Positions 1 to 9,563 of a DNA stretch of 64,000 bases are shown here, piece by piece. The stretch is from Citrobacter freundii (lineage in GTDB: Bacteria; Pseudomonadota; Gammaproteobacteria; Enterobacterales; Enterobacteriaceae), in the NCBI RefSeq assembly GCF_029717145.1, contig NZ_CP099222.1, positions 4,464,001-4,528,000 on the forward strand, written 5' to 3'. Position 1 is the stretch's first letter. Every line of letters starts with the position of its first letter. Below the pieces are notes generated by a model. It worked only from the letters and a program-made list of their open reading frames with translations, was not told the origin of the DNA and made no database searches. The position numbers and the translations under genes are program-made.

Positions 1-42
1 CTTACCCTTTTGACAAGCCCGACGGTTTTGCTCTATGGATTT

Positions 43-137
<95 letters not shown>

Positions 138-193
138 AAAGACGACGAGTATATCGTTTTAATCGTGGTCAGTCATAATGAAAGGTACGATTG

Positions 194-793
194 ATGAAGC
201 AAGGATTTACTCTGTTTTTATTATTGTTTTCAGCCCTGTCCGCAAGCCCTGTGGCTCGGGCGGAAGTGCCCTCGACGGCAACCACTGCCCCCTATCTGCT
301 GGCGGGCGCGCCGACGTTTGATCTGTCGATCAGCCAATTTCGTGAAAACTTTAATACGCAGAATCCGAAGCTTGCATTAAATGAATTCCGCGCCATCGAC
401 AGCAGCCGCGATAAGGCAAATCTCACCCGAGCAGCCAGTAAAATCAATGAAAACCTGTATGCGTCATCAGCCCTTGAGCGCGGGACGTTGAAAATTAAAA
501 GCATGCAGATCACCTGGCTGCCGATCCAGGGGCCGGAACAAAAGGCAGCCAAAGCCAAAGCGCTGGAGTACATGAGTGCCGTCATCCGCACCGTAGCCCC
601 CTTACTGACCAAAGAACAAACTCAGAAAAAACTGCAAAAATTGCTCACTGCAGGCAAAAGTAAGCATTACTACGCAGAAACCGAGGGTGCAATTCGCTAT
701 GTCGTGGCAGATAACGGCGAAAAAGGGCTGACCTTCGCTGTTGAACCGATTAAGCTGGCGCTATCTGAAAATCTCGAAGGGTCGAATAAATGA
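194..793 (+). CDS. yiiQ: YiiQ, DUF1454 family periplasmic protein
   Basis: The 199-residue product matches E. coli YiiQ in length and over most of its sequence. Residues 1-23 form a Sec signal peptide: lysine at position 2, a leucine/phenylalanine-rich core and a cleavage site after an ARA motif, so the protein should be periplasmic. I chose the ATG at 194 rather than the in-frame TTG one codon earlier because it matches the E. coli start. The function is unknown. It precedes tpiA in the same direction, as in E. coli, and the 108-base gap is enough for tpiA to have its own promoter. Confidence 0.93.
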   Translation: MKQGFTLFLLLFSALSASPVARAEVPSTATTAPYLLAGAPTFDLSISQFRENFNTQNPKLALNEFRAIDSSRDKANLTRAASKINENLYASSALERGTLKIKSMQITWLPIQGPEQKAAKAKALEYMSAVIRTVAPLLTKEQTQKKLQKLLTAGKSKHYYAETEGAIRYVVADNGEKGLTFAVEPIKLALSENLEGSNK

Positions 794-901
794 CAAAAAG
801 CAAAGCCTTCATGATGATCAATCTCTATACTGTTTCACAGACCATGCTGCCCTGACGGGCGGCCATCTTCCTTAATTCGCTGACAAGCGTGGAGAAATGA
901 A

Positions 902-1669
902 ATGCGACATCCTTTAGTGATGGGTAACTGGAAACTGAACGGCAGCCGCCACATGGTAAACGAACTGGTTGCTAACCTGCGTAAAGAACTGGCTGGCGTT
1001 GCTGGCTGTGCAGTAGCAATCGCTCCACCGGAAATGTATATCGACCTGGCGAACCACGCCGCTGCCGGTAGCCACATCATCCTGGGCGCGCAGAACGTTG
1101 ACCTGAACCTGTCTGGCGCATTCACCGGTGAAACCAGCGCTGAAATGCTGAAAGATATCGGCGCGAAATACATCATTATCGGTCACTCTGAGCGTCGTAC
1201 TTACCACAAAGAGTCTGACGAACTGATCGCTAAAAAATTCGCCGTGCTGAAAGAGCAGGGTCTGACGCCGGTTCTGTGCATCGGTGAAACCGAAGCAGAA
1301 AACGAAGCGGGCAAAACTGAAGAAGTGTGCGCACGTCAGATCGACGCAGTACTGAAGACTCAGGGCGCAGAAGCATTCGAAGGCGTGGTTATCGCTTACG
1401 AACCTGTATGGGCTATCGGTACCGGCAAATCTGCAACTCCGGCACAGGCTCAGGCTGTTCACAAATTCATCCGTGACCATATTGCTAAAGCTGACGCAAA
1501 AATCGCTGAACAAGTTATCATCCAGTACGGCGGTTCCGTAAACGCAGCTAACGCGGCAGAATTGTTCGCGCAGCCGGACATCGACGGCGCGCTGGTGGGT
1601 GGTGCTTCTCTGAAAGCCGACGCCTTCGCCGTGATCGTTAAGGCAGCTGAAGCCGCTAAACAGGCTTAA
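902..1669 (+). CDS. tpiA: Triosephosphate isomerase
   Basis: TpiA interconverts dihydroxyacetone phosphate and glyceraldehyde 3-phosphate in glycolysis. The 255-residue product has the usual length. It carries the substrate-binding lysine in GNWKLNGS, the electrophilic histidine in IGHSERR and the catalytic glutamate in the [10 protein letters not shown] segment. A GGAG ribosome site precedes the ATG. It receives DHAP from both the rhamnose aldolase (RhaD) and the sulfofructose-phosphate aldolase (YihT) encoded further right. Strongly biased codon use fits a highly expressed enzyme. Confidence 0.99.
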   Translation: MRHPLVMGNWKLNGSRHMVNELVANLRKELAGVAGCAVAIAPPEMYIDLANHAAAGSHIILGAQNVDLNLSGAFTGETSAEMLKDIGAKYIIIGHSERRTYHKESDELIAKKFAVLKEQGLTPVLCIGETEAENEAGKTEEVCARQIDAVLKTQGAEAFEGVVIAYEPVWAIGTGKSATPAQAQAVHKFIRDHIAKADAKIAEQVIIQYGGSVNAANAAELFAQPDIDGALVGGASLKADAFAVIVKAAEAAKQA

Positions 1670-1677
1670 GTTGTTGT

Positions 1678-1698
1678 AAGGGGGGCATTGCCCCCCTT
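1678..1698. terminator. Hairpin between convergent tpiA and permease gene
   Basis: A perfect nine-pair stem (AAGGGGGGC with its complement) closed by a three-base loop sits between two convergent genes. It is well placed to terminate tpiA transcription from the left and the permease transcript from the right. The U tract on either side is poor. Confidence 0.6.
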
Positions 1699-1710
1699 GT
1701 CATCTCCGCG

Positions 1711-3183
1711 TTACCAATATCCCAGCCAGTGCCACCAGAAGGCACCCGTTACCCCCCAGATAGTCAGGTTGGCCACACTCATCACCAGCCCTGTTTTCCA
1801 CCACTCAGCCAGCGTAACGTAACCCGAGCCAAAAATGATGGGCGCAGTACCTGTGCCGTAGTGCGTGAGCGACATCATCAACGAGGATGAGAATCCCAGC
1901 ATCAGGCCAAGCAGCGCCGGAGGCGCACCGAGACCTAATCCCGCCGCGAAGAACGCCGCGAACATCGCCGTAATATGCGCGGTAGTGCTGGCAAAAAAGT
2001 AGTGCGAATAGACGTAAAGCAGAACCAGCAGCAGTGTGGCGATACTCCAGTGAACGCCGAGATGATCGATGGCACTTCCGACGCTGGTCGCCAGCCAGCC
2101 GACCAGGCCCAGTTTGCTCAGGAAGTCCGCCATCATTACCAGCGCAGCAAACCAGACTATCGTATCCCATGCCCCACGGCATTTGAGAATATCATCCCAG
2201 CTGAGTACCCCGGTCACTAACAAAATTGATAAGCCGATTAACGCCGCGCTGGTGGGGTTGACGGTCCAGGCACTGCCCATGATCATCGCAGGAACACCCG
2301 CCCACAGGCAGAGCAGCAAAACGAAAACCACGAGGGTGATTTTCTCTGCCAGCGCAAGCGGGCCAAGCGCATCGAGCTTTTGCCGGGCGAACTGCGGCGC
2401 GTTCGGCGTGCGGGTAATGGCCGGCGGGTAGAGCCACCAGATAATAATGGGCATCACGATCAGTGAGACGACCGCAGGCAGAAGCGCAGCGATGGCCCAC
2501 ATTCCCCAGGTCATATTCAGTACCCCATCCGTCCCTTTGGTCAAAAAGCTGACAATCAATGGGTTAGGCGCGGTCGCAGTAATAAACATCGCCGAGGTAA
2601 TCGGGTTAATGTTGTAGTTCACCAGCGCCAGATAGCGGCCGGTAGAACCGTTTTCCTTATCTCCCGGCTGAGACCCGAGGCTTTCGGCAATCGCCCGCAT
2701 GACCGGGTGAATAATCCCACCACCGCGCGCGGTATTGCTTGGGGTTACAGGGGCTATCAGCGTTTCCGCCAGGGTTAACGCCCAGGCAATACCCAGCGTC
2801 CGTTTGCCAAACAGGGCAATAAACCCATAGCCAATGCGCGCGCCCAGCCCCGTTTTCAACAGGCTTTGCGACAGCATGATGGAGATACCGATCAACCAGA
2901 TCAGTTGGTTAGAGAAACCGCTCAGCGCATCACTCAGCGCCGCAGTCGGTTTACCAGGGTGAGTGACGCCGGTCATTGCCACCAGCATAATCGCGACAAT
3001 CGCGATAGCGCCAATAGGCATGGCTTTGCCAATGATGGCCGCGATAGTGCCAATAAACAGCGCCAGCAGATGCCACGCTTCGGGGGTAACGTCAGGAGGG
3101 CAAGGGATAACAAACCAGATAGTCAGGGTAATCACGATCGAGATAATGGCAGGCCAACAGCGTATAGGGGTCAATCTGTCCAT
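1711..3183 (-). CDS. DASS family anion permease (CitT/TtdT type)
   Basis: This 490-residue multi-pass membrane protein belongs to the divalent anion:sodium symporter (SLC13/DASS) superfamily. It has the two diagnostic substrate-site motifs, PSNTARGGGI near residue 150 and ASTTAH near residue 400, in the form seen in CitT, TtdT and YbhI. The likely substrates are di- or tricarboxylates, by exchange or sodium symport; I cannot tell which. An AAGGA ribosome site precedes the ATG. It lies 112 bases downstream of a second, more distant permease of the same superfamily, and the pair separates tpiA from cdh, which are neighbours in E. coli K-12. No regulator or catabolic gene accompanies them. Confidence 0.85.
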   Translation of the reverse strand: MDRLTPIRCWPAIISIVITLTIWFVIPCPPDVTPEAWHLLALFIGTIAAIIGKAMPIGAIAIVAIMLVAMTGVTHPGKPTAALSDALSGFSNQLIWLIGISIMLSQSLLKTGLGARIGYGFIALFGKRTLGIAWALTLAETLIAPVTPSNTARGGGIIHPVMRAIAESLGSQPGDKENGSTGRYLALVNYNINPITSAMFITATAPNPLIVSFLTKGTDGVLNMTWGMWAIAALLPAVVSLIVMPIIIWWLYPPAITRTPNAPQFARQKLDALGPLALAEKITLVVFVLLLCLWAGVPAMIMGSAWTVNPTSAALIGLSILLVTGVLSWDDILKCRGAWDTIVWFAALVMMADFLSKLGLVGWLATSVGSAIDHLGVHWSIATLLLVLLYVYSHYFFASTTAHITAMFAAFFAAGLGLGAPPALLGLMLGFSSSLMMSLTHYGTGTAPIIFGSGYVTLAEWWKTGLVMSVANLTIWGVTGAFWWHWLGYW

Positions 3184-3295
3184 GAGTCAATCCTTGAGTT
3201 TCCAGCACGCAAGTATGCACATCGATATTACCCGGTATCGACATGCAGAATGCGATTCACCTTCTCAATACATAAATTTTTACGATTACAAGACG

Positions 3296-4600
3296 TTATA
3301 GTTTCCCCAGTACGCTAAACCACAGATAATCCAGCGGCAGCAGAACCAGATACGTTGCCATAGCCAGCGTAATGCACAGCAGCATTCCTGCCCGTGCAGG
3401 CACTTTGCCTAGCGCCATCGCCACCACAATTGGTGATGCCTGATACGGCAGCAACGGAGTGGAATAGCCCAACACCTGAATCATAATCACCGACAGCAGC
3501 GGAAACCCGGTCGCATCGGCAAAGCTCTGTGCCAGCGTGGTATACAGCGCCGGAACGCCGTTGGCGGTCATAATAAAATTGAGCGCCGTGGTAATACCGG
3601 TTAACGCCAGAAAGCTGGTAAAGGGTTTATCCGCGTCCAGCGGCATCACGTGTAGCAACGCCTCCCCCACCGCGCTACCGATGCCGGTTTGCGTCACGGT
3701 GATCGCCAGCCCCAGGATCCCCGCCACGTAAATACAGGTGCGGATGTTCACCCCGCTGGAAAACTCGTCCCCGTTAATAAAGCCTACCCGTGGCAACAGC
3801 GTAATGATTGCCGCCGCCAGCCCAGTCCAGGCCGGACCAATACCGTGCCAGCTTTCGCTGACCCACATCAGCAACACCACCGCTAACATCCAGGCCAGCC
3901 GTTTTTCATCGCGACTCATCGGCGCAGGTGGCGTCACATCCATAGGGGCATGGGGCTTGCCGGGGAACAGCCAGCAGATCAGTCCAACCAGCAGCGCGCC
4001 TTTTAGCCAGCCGAGGACCGGCGTATGCAGCATTAAATAGGGTAAATAATTCAGATGGATACCGTAAGAACCTTCCGTTGCGCCGCTCATCACCAGATTC
4101 GGTACGTTGGCGGGTAGGATGGTAGCGGAAAGCTGGAACGTCCCAAAACCCACGGCTAACGCCAGACCGTACCAGGCACGGGTACCGTCGACAATGCCAG
4201 CGCGTTTCGCCATCGCCGCGACAATCGGCATCAGCAGCGCAATACGCCCCATATTGGACGGCATCACAAACGCCAGCGCATAGCTCAGCAGCACCACGCT
4301 TGCGACCATTAACGGCCAGGAATCGGTCAACCGGGACGACAACGCCCGCGCCGCCCTGTCCGCCAGTCCCGTTTTACGTATCGCGATGCCCAACACGAAA
4401 CCGCTGAAAACCAGCCAGAACGCCGACGAAGCAAAGCCGCCAAAAATCACCTCCGGTGGGGCGATTTTCGCCACCATTGCGACAGAGAAGAATATCAGCG
4501 CCGTAATGAACTCCGGTAACAGCGACGTAGCCCAGAGCAGAATGGTGATGCCAACCACCAATGAAGGGATAAACAGAGGGTGCGTAAGCCAGAGCGACAT
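3296..4600 (-). CDS. SLC13/DASS-like permease, second of a pair
   Basis: The 434-residue product is a hydrophobic inner-membrane protein with about ten to twelve predicted segments. At the positions of the DASS substrate motifs it has variants: MPSNMGR near residue 115 and MTANG near residue 345. It is therefore a divergent member, and anion substrates such as dicarboxylates are only an inference. A good AGGAGA ribosome site precedes the ATG. It is the upstream gene of a same-strand pair with the CitT-like permease. Whether they form an operon is uncertain, because the 112-base gap could hold a promoter. Confidence 0.78.
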   Translation of the reverse strand: MSLWLTHPLFIPSLVVGITILLWATSLLPEFITALIFFSVAMVAKIAPPEVIFGGFASSAFWLVFSGFVLGIAIRKTGLADRAARALSSRLTDSWPLMVASVVLLSYALAFVMPSNMGRIALLMPIVAAMAKRAGIVDGTRAWYGLALAVGFGTFQLSATILPANVPNLVMSGATEGSYGIHLNYLPYLMLHTPVLGWLKGALLVGLICWLFPGKPHAPMDVTPPAPMSRDEKRLAWMLAVVLLMWVSESWHGIGPAWTGLAAAIITLLPRVGFINGDEFSSGVNIRTCIYVAGILGLAITVTQTGIGSAVGEALLHVMPLDADKPFTSFLALTGITTALNFIMTANGVPALYTTLAQSFADATGFPLLSVIMIQVLGYSTPLLPYQASPIVVAMALGKVPARAGMLLCITLAMATYLVLLPLDYLWFSVLGKL

Positions 4601-4673
4601 GCCTGTCTCCTGTTGTTTTTTTCAACAAGAATACGGGGACAGGCACAGAGAGTAAACGCCAGATTAGGTGGGG

Positions 4674-5423
4674 TTACCGCAGGATCTGGCACTGATGATC
4701 CTGAATTTCCTCGGCGGAGGCGAGATTCAGCGACAGCATATCGCGCTGGGTCGCCAGCAGGACAAAGGACTCATCACTCTGACGCACCATCGCCAGCGCA
4801 TAGCGCCCCATATGATCACGCGCATCCGGCACCTCTTCCGCCAGCATCATAAACGGGCTGCGCTGTGCCAGTTCGTTTTCCGTCACACGGCGCGCCAGAT
4901 ACTCGTGCCCACGTAATCCCCCCGGCAAAGGCAGCCAGCGGGTGCTGATTTTCGCCAGATTGTCATCCAGTTGCGTTCTAACGTCAGGACGCAGGCAAGA
5001 GATATGAATGTGGAAATGGTTTTGCGTGCGGCCAGACGGCGAGTTGATCGTGAGTGATACCGCTTTATCGGGAATTTCCTGACCGTATTTTTGGCTCATA
5101 AAACCGCGCGCTTGCCAGGCGAGCCAGAAAAAATTCGGCGTGCCTGATTGCAACAGCAGCGGGCTTTCCGTGCCGTTAATGCGGTAAGTGGGCATCAATA
5201 AGTATTGCAGAGGGCCGTTACGGTCTTTGAACACCACATACCCGGCATCCGGTTTCACCTCCGCACACGGCGCAGGGTTATGCCGTTGCAGCTGGTTCGG
5301 CAGGCATTGCTCAAGAACAATCTGGCGTAATGCATCCGGGTTACCGTTGAGTTTCCAGTAACCTATGCCCGCAGCGGCAGCGATAATCATCACCACCAGT
5401 AAAAAATAGCCTGCTTTTTTCAT
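4674..5423 (-). CDS. cdh: CDP-diacylglycerol pyrophosphatase
   Basis: Cdh hydrolyses CDP-diacylglycerol to phosphatidate and CMP at the inner membrane. The 249-residue product aligns with E. coli Cdh (251 residues) throughout. An N-terminal hydrophobic anchor spans about residues 4-22, and the HIT-like motif NHFHIHISC holds the catalytic histidines. I placed the start at 5423, where MKKAGYF matches E. coli and an AGGAAA site sits upstream. An in-frame ATG at 5444 would add seven residues with no better ribosome site. Confidence 0.95.
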   Translation of the reverse strand: MKKAGYFLLVVMIIAAAAGIGYWKLNGNPDALRQIVLEQCLPNQLQRHNPAPCAEVKPDAGYVVFKDRNGPLQYLLMPTYRINGTESPLLLQSGTPNFFWLAWQARGFMSQKYGQEIPDKAVSLTINSPSGRTQNHFHIHISCLRPDVRTQLDDNLAKISTRWLPLPGGLRGHEYLARRVTENELAQRSPFMMLAEEVPDARDHMGRYALAMVRQSDESFVLLATQRDMLSLNLASAEEIQDHQCQILR

Positions 5424-5477
5424 TACGCGTTTCCTGTATCCCATTGAAGGGTAAGCGTAACGTAAAATGATGACAAA

Positions 5478-5513
5478 TAAAAAAGCCCGGTCGCGTTATG
5501 CCACCGGGCCTGC
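5478..5513 (-). terminator. Rho-independent terminator of sbp
   Basis: On the minus strand the sequence downstream of sbp forms a GC-rich stem (CCGGGC at 5485-5490 and 5504-5509 as inverted arms) followed by a run of six Ts. This is a standard intrinsic terminator just after the sbp stop codon. Confidence 0.8.
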
Positions 5514-5526
5514 AAACACATCTGCG

Positions 5527-6516
5527 TTAGCGTTTACTGATTTGGTCAAACGTACCGCCGTTAGAGAAGTGCTCTTTCTGCGCTTTGGTCCAGCCACCAA
5601 ACTCGTCGTCGATGGTGAACAACTTCAGCTTCGGAAAGGCATTTTCGTATTTCTTCGCCACGTCAGCATCACGCGGACGGTAATAGTTTTTCGCCGCAAT
5701 TTCCTGACCTTGCGGAGAATAGAGATACTTCAGGTAGGCTTCGGCCATTACTTTACTGTCTTTCTTTTCTACCACTTTGTCGACAATAGACACGGTCGGT
5801 TCTGCGAGAATGGATTCGCTTGGCGTGACGATCTCAAACTTGTCTTTACCCAGTTCATTCGTCGCCAGCAGCGCTTCGTTTTCCCATGCGATCAGCACAT
5901 CGCCAATTCCGCGTTCAACAAAGGTATTGGTAGAGCCGCGCGCGCCGGAATCCAGCACTTCCACGTTTTTAAACAGAGCTTTGACGAAGTCCTGAGCTTT
6001 GGCCTGATCGTTGTTATTGTGGTGCAGGGCATAACCCCATGCCGCCAGATAGTTCCAGCGTGCCCCGCCGGAGCTTTTCGGGTTTGGCGTAATGACTGAC
6101 ACACCCGGTTTAACCAGATCGTTCCAGTCATGAATCTGCTTTGGATTGCCTTTGCGCACCAGGAAGACGATGGTGGAGGTGTAAGGTGCAGAGTTGTCCG
6201 GCAGGCGTTTAATCCAGTTTTTATCGATACGGCCACGCTCAGCAATGGCGTCCACGTCATAGGCCAACGCCAGGGTAACCACATCGGCTTCGATACCGTT
6301 GATGACTGAGGTTGCCTGTTTACCGGAGCCACCATGTGACTGGCGGATCACCACGTTATCGCCCGTTTCCTGTTTCCAGTGCGCCGCGAAGGCTTTGTTG
6401 TACTGTTCGTACAGCTCACGCGTTGGATCGTACGATACGTTAAGTAACTGAATATCCTTTGCCAGAACGCTGGTCGATGCCAGCAATAATGTTAACCCTA
6501 CGCCCCATTTGTTCAT
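5527..6516 (-). CDS. sbp: Periplasmic sulfate-binding protein
   Basis: Sbp binds sulfate in the periplasm and delivers it to the CysTWA ABC importer. The 329-residue product equals E. coli Sbp in length. A signal peptide covers residues 1-19 with cleavage after VLA, and the mature protein begins [17 protein letters not shown], the hallmark of the sulfate/thiosulfate-binding family. The gene stands alone between pfkA and cdh, as in E. coli. CysB/Cbl control is expected from the family, but I did not identify an operator. Confidence 0.97.
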   Translation of the reverse strand: MNKWGVGLTLLLASTSVLAKDIQLLNVSYDPTRELYEQYNKAFAAHWKQETGDNVVIRQSHGGSGKQATSVINGIEADVVTLALAYDVDAIAERGRIDKNWIKRLPDNSAPYTSTIVFLVRKGNPKQIHDWNDLVKPGVSVITPNPKSSGGARWNYLAAWGYALHHNNNDQAKAQDFVKALFKNVEVLDSGARGSTNTFVERGIGDVLIAWENEALLATNELGKDKFEIVTPSESILAEPTVSIVDKVVEKKDSKVMAEAYLKYLYSPQGQEIAAKNYYRPRDADVAKKYENAFPKLKLFTIDDEFGGWTKAQKEHFSNGGTFDQISKR

Positions 6517-6633
6517 CGCCCAGCTCTCTTATTTAATGTTGTGATGAGCAGAGCGTGCCAGAAAGCGATCCAAACTTTAAAGAATAAAAAAAGATTTGCT
6601 ATAACGTGGGGGAATATATGGAGTCGGGTTTTT

Positions 6634-6708
6634 GCCTGATGGCGCTACGCTTATCAGGCCTACGATTTGCTCATGTAGGCCGGATAAGGCGCAAGCCGCC
6701 ATCCGGCA
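6634..6708. repeat. BIME (two inverted REP units) between sbp and pfkA
   Basis: Two REP units in opposite orientation carry the GCCTGATGGCGCTACGC and GTAGGCCGGATAAGGCGC cores. They end eight bases before the pfkA stop codon. Such elements usually protect mRNA 3' ends or bind gyrase or IHF. Confidence 0.9.
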
Positions 6709-6715
6709 ATTGCAA

Positions 6716-7678
6716 TCAGTACAATCTTTTCGCGCAGTCCAGCCAGTCACCTTTGAACGGACGCTTCATATTCTCGATAGCGTCGATGATGTCGTGGTGA
6801 ACCAACTGTTCGTTCTGAATACCGACGCAGCGACCGCCATGACCTTCAAGCAGCAGATCAATGGCATACGCCCCCATACGGGATGCCAGAATACGGTCGT
6901 AAGGCACCGGGGAACCACCACGCTGGATGTGACCCAGTACGGTTGAGCGCGTTTCACGGCCGGTTTCTTTCTCGATGTAATGCGCAAGTTCATCAACGTC
7001 ACACATGTGCTCGGTGATCGCCACAATCGCGTGTTTCTTACCTTTGGCGATGCCAGCTTTGATTTCAGCGACCAGATCGTCACGGCTGAATTCAACTTCC
7101 GGAACGACGACGAATTCGCAGCCACCGGCAATTGCTGCCGCCAGAGTCAGGTCACCACAGTAGCGCCCCATCACTTCAACGATGGAGATACGCTGGTGAG
7201 AAGAGGAGGTGTCACGCAGACGGTCAATCGCTTCTACCACGGTACCCAGTGCGGTGAAGTAGCCGATAGTGTAGTCGGTGCCTTTAATATCGTTGTCGAT
7301 AGTACCCGGCAGGCCAATGCACGGGAAACCCATTTCAGTCAGACGTTTTGCACCCAAGTAGGAACCGTCACCACCGATAACAACCAGGGCGTCAATCCCA
7401 CGCTTCTTCAGGTTTTCGATAGCCACAGCGCGCACGTTTTCGTCGCGGAATTCCGGGAAGCGAGCAGAACCGAGGAAAGTACCGCCACGGTTGATCATGT
7501 CGGACACGCTATAACGGTCGAGCTGAACCATACGGTCTTCATACAAACCCAGGTAGCCATCATGGATCCCCATGACTTCCAGTCCTTCCGTCAACGCTGC
7601 ACGTACAACACCACGGATTGCTGCGTTCATGCCCGGCGCATCACCGCCGCTTGTCAACACACCGATTTTCTTAATCAT
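6716..7678 (-). CDS. pfkA: 6-phosphofructokinase I
   Basis: PfkA phosphorylates fructose 6-phosphate with ATP, the committed step of glycolysis, and is a cytoplasmic tetramer activated by ADP and inhibited by PEP. The 320-residue product matches E. coli PfkA. It shows the ATP-loop [10 protein letters not shown], the GGDGS motif near residue 105 and the catalytic TIDNDI segment near residue 125. A Cra-like operator and a promoter lie upstream (7766-7800). A BIME follows the stop. Confidence 0.99.
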   Translation of the reverse strand: MIKKIGVLTSGGDAPGMNAAIRGVVRAALTEGLEVMGIHDGYLGLYEDRMVQLDRYSVSDMINRGGTFLGSARFPEFRDENVRAVAIENLKKRGIDALVVIGGDGSYLGAKRLTEMGFPCIGLPGTIDNDIKGTDYTIGYFTALGTVVEAIDRLRDTSSSHQRISIVEVMGRYCGDLTLAAAIAGGCEFVVVPEVEFSRDDLVAEIKAGIAKGKKHAIVAITEHMCDVDELAHYIEKETGRETRSTVLGHIQRGGSPVPYDRILASRMGAYAIDLLLEGHGGRCVGIQNEQLVHHDIIDAIENMKRPFKGDWLDCAKRLY

Positions 7679-7765
7679 GACTACCTCTGAACTTTGGAAT
7701 GCAAAATGAAATCTGCTGCCGGAAGTCGATTCCGCATATCGAAACGATCCAACGAATATGCAGAT

Positions 7766-7800
7766 AGTATAACAATCACTTCCTGCTGAATTGATTCAGG
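7766..7800 (-). promoter_or_regulatory. pfkA promoter -10 with Cra (FruR) operator
   Basis: On the minus strand a TATACT -10 element occupies 7771-7766. Just upstream, 7785-7800 reads GCTGAATTGATTCAGG, close to the Cra consensus GCTGAAWCGWTTCAGC. Cra is an established repressor of pfkA, so the site fits the gene. Confidence 0.7.
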
Positions 7801-7862
7801 TCAGGCCAAACGGTGGTAATTTATACACAAAATGCTGGCCCTGCTCACTTTTTTACAACGAA

Positions 7863-8765
7863 TTATGAAAGCTCAAACATCTTGCCTTCCTTGGGTACGA
7901 CTGAACAGGGATCCTGATGAATAATCACATCCGATCCCGGGAAACGCCGCAAAATCGCCTGCTCAACCTGTTCAGCCACTAAATGCGCCTGAACGAGCGG
8001 CAGATTATCTTCCATTTCCAAATGAATCTGAATAAAGCGGGTCGGCCCTGACTGCCGCGTGCGAAGATCGTGAGCGCCGCTGACTCCTGGCCATGACGTC
8101 ACTATATCAATAATTTCCTGACGTTCTTCATCGGGCAAGGCGCGATCCAGCAAGGATTGCACCGCCTCGTAGCCCATACGCAATGCGCTATATAGAATAT
8201 AGATGCCAATCCCGAGCGCAAACAAGGCATCCGCACGATGCCAACCGTACCAGGCCAGACCAAGCGCGACGAGAATAGCGCCGTTCATCATAACATCAGA
8301 CTGATAATGAAGCATATCTGCCCGAACGGCCTGACTTTGCGTACGCTTAACGACCCAACGCTGAAACGTGACCAGTATGATAGTACAAATTAACGCAATG
8401 ACGGTGACGATTACCCCGACGCCCGGATCTTTCATCGGCGTCGGTTGAACAAGATGCTGAATGCCGGTCAAAAATAAGAACAGCGCCGAGCCAGAAATAA
8501 ACATACTTTGCGCCAGCGCCGCCAGCGATTCTGCTTTCCCGTGCCCGAACGTGTGTTCATCATCGGCTGGCTGTAAGGAATAGCGCACCACCAGCAAATT
8601 GGTTAACGACGCGGCAATATCGACCAAAGAGTCCACCAGTGCAGCCAGAATACTCACCGACCCGGTGTACCACCACGCAAAAATTTTGATCAAAAGTAAC
8701 AGCGAAGCCATCACGGTCGCCGCGATAGCCGCCCGGCTCACCAGCCGCCCATAAGTTTGATTCAT
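7863..8765 (-). CDS. fieF: Ferrous-iron/zinc efflux pump, CDF family
   Basis: FieF (YiiP) is a proton-coupled exporter of Fe(II) and Zn(II) in the inner membrane. The 300-residue product equals E. coli FieF. It has the transport-site pairs D-x3-D in LVDSLVDI (near residues 45-49) and H-x3-D in HYQSDVM (near 153-157), six membrane segments and a cytoplasmic metal-binding tail. I chose the ATG at 8765, which gives the E. coli start MNQ and has GGGAG upstream; the frame stays open four codons further. Confidence 0.97.
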   Translation of the reverse strand: MNQTYGRLVSRAAIAATVMASLLLLIKIFAWWYTGSVSILAALVDSLVDIAASLTNLLVVRYSLQPADDEHTFGHGKAESLAALAQSMFISGSALFLFLTGIQHLVQPTPMKDPGVGVIVTVIALICTIILVTFQRWVVKRTQSQAVRADMLHYQSDVMMNGAILVALGLAWYGWHRADALFALGIGIYILYSALRMGYEAVQSLLDRALPDEERQEIIDIVTSWPGVSGAHDLRTRQSGPTRFIQIHLEMEDNLPLVQAHLVAEQVEQAILRRFPGSDVIIHQDPCSVVPKEGKMFELS

Positions 8766-8847
8766 AAGCACTCCCATCAGGATATGCCGCTAGTATAACG
8801 GATGAACTAAAACAGTCAGGCAATAAGAAAGTGTCAAATTTTGGGCA

Positions 8848-8904
8848 AAAAAAACCCCCACATCATGTGGGGGAAGACAGGGATGGTGTCTATGGCAAGG
8901 AAAA
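8848..8904 (-). ncRNA. cpxQ: CpxQ sRNA, processed from the cpxP 3' UTR
   Basis: The minus strand just after the cpxP stop reads TTTTCCTTGCCATAGACACC, continues to a CCCCCACA-loop-TGTGGGGG stem, and ends in eight Ts. From memory this matches the RNase E-released, Hfq-dependent sRNA CpxQ, which represses inner-membrane and fimbrial mRNAs when the Cpx response is on. The 5' end is inferred from the known cleavage position, and the 3' end is the intrinsic terminator of cpxP. Confidence 0.85.
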
Positions 8905-8912
8905 CAGGGTTA

Positions 8913-9413
8913 CTACTGGGAACGTGAGTTGCTACTACTCAATAAATTCAACGATGAGCTTTTTTGCCATTGCGCGACATCGCGCAGCTGCTCCATTCGT
9001 TGTTCATGTTTCTCATTTAAAACCGCTTGCTGCTCGGGCGTTAACAGGCGATACATCTGGTTGCGGACCTTGGCGATTTCAACCTGGCGGGCAACCTGCT
9101 GTTGTGCCATCTTTTCTGCCTGAGCGCGCACAGCGCTTTCATCAAAATTCTCTGCGGTGACAAGACGATGCATTGTCTCCATTTCGCTAACATTAACAGG
9201 AGGCTGCTCATGTCTGGCCTGCTGCATTAAATCTCGCATCTGTTGACGTTGATGTTCGGTTAAACTGATACCGTCAAACATGTGGCTCTGCGCATTACGT
9301 TGCGAAGAGCTTTCACCCAGGTGCCAGTGATCGCCTGTGACGACTTCAGCTGCATGGCTAAACGTACTGAGTGCCAGCGTTGAGGCCATGACGGCAGCGG
9401 TAACTTTGCCCAT
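8913..9413 (-). CDS. cpxP: Periplasmic Cpx adaptor CpxP
   Basis: CpxP binds the periplasmic domain of CpxA to keep the stress response off and is degraded by DegP with misfolded pili. The 166-residue product has a signal peptide of about 21 residues (cleaved after SHA) and the two LTxxQ-type motifs, LTEHQRQQ and LTPEQQAV, that define the CpxP/Spy fold. I used the ATG at 9413, with GGGAG upstream, rather than the adjacent GTG at 9416. It is divergent from cpxRA, and a CpxR box sits between them. Confidence 0.97.
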   Translation of the reverse strand: MGKVTAAVMASTLALSTFSHAAEVVTGDHWHLGESSSQRNAQSHMFDGISLTEHQRQQMRDLMQQARHEQPPVNVSEMETMHRLVTAENFDESAVRAQAEKMAQQQVARQVEIAKVRNQMYRLLTPEQQAVLNEKHEQRMEQLRDVAQWQKSSSLNLLSSSNSRSQ

Positions 9414-9493
9414 CACTTGCTCCCAAAATCTTTTCTGTCGCGATTCAACGAGAGACAGTTTACGATTCGGGCTGCAAACATGCGTCAGGGGGT

Positions 9494-9508
9494 GTAAAAC
9501 AACGTAAA
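9494..9508. promoter_or_regulatory. CpxR box in the cpxP-cpxRA intergenic region
   Basis: The sequence GTAAA-ACAAC-GTAAA is a perfect tandem CpxR box (GTAAA-N5-GTAAA). It lies between the divergent cpxP and cpxR genes, where phosphorylated CpxR strongly activates cpxP and autoregulates cpxRA. Confidence 0.9.
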
Positions 9509-9563
9509 GTCATAGATTAGCGCCGCCTGATGTCGTAATTTCTGCCTCGGAGGTACGTAAAAA

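Noticed and set aside
914-1513. 199-codon frame antisense to tpiA
   Set aside because: It is fully opposite tpiA, has no family resemblance and reflects the biased codons of that gene.
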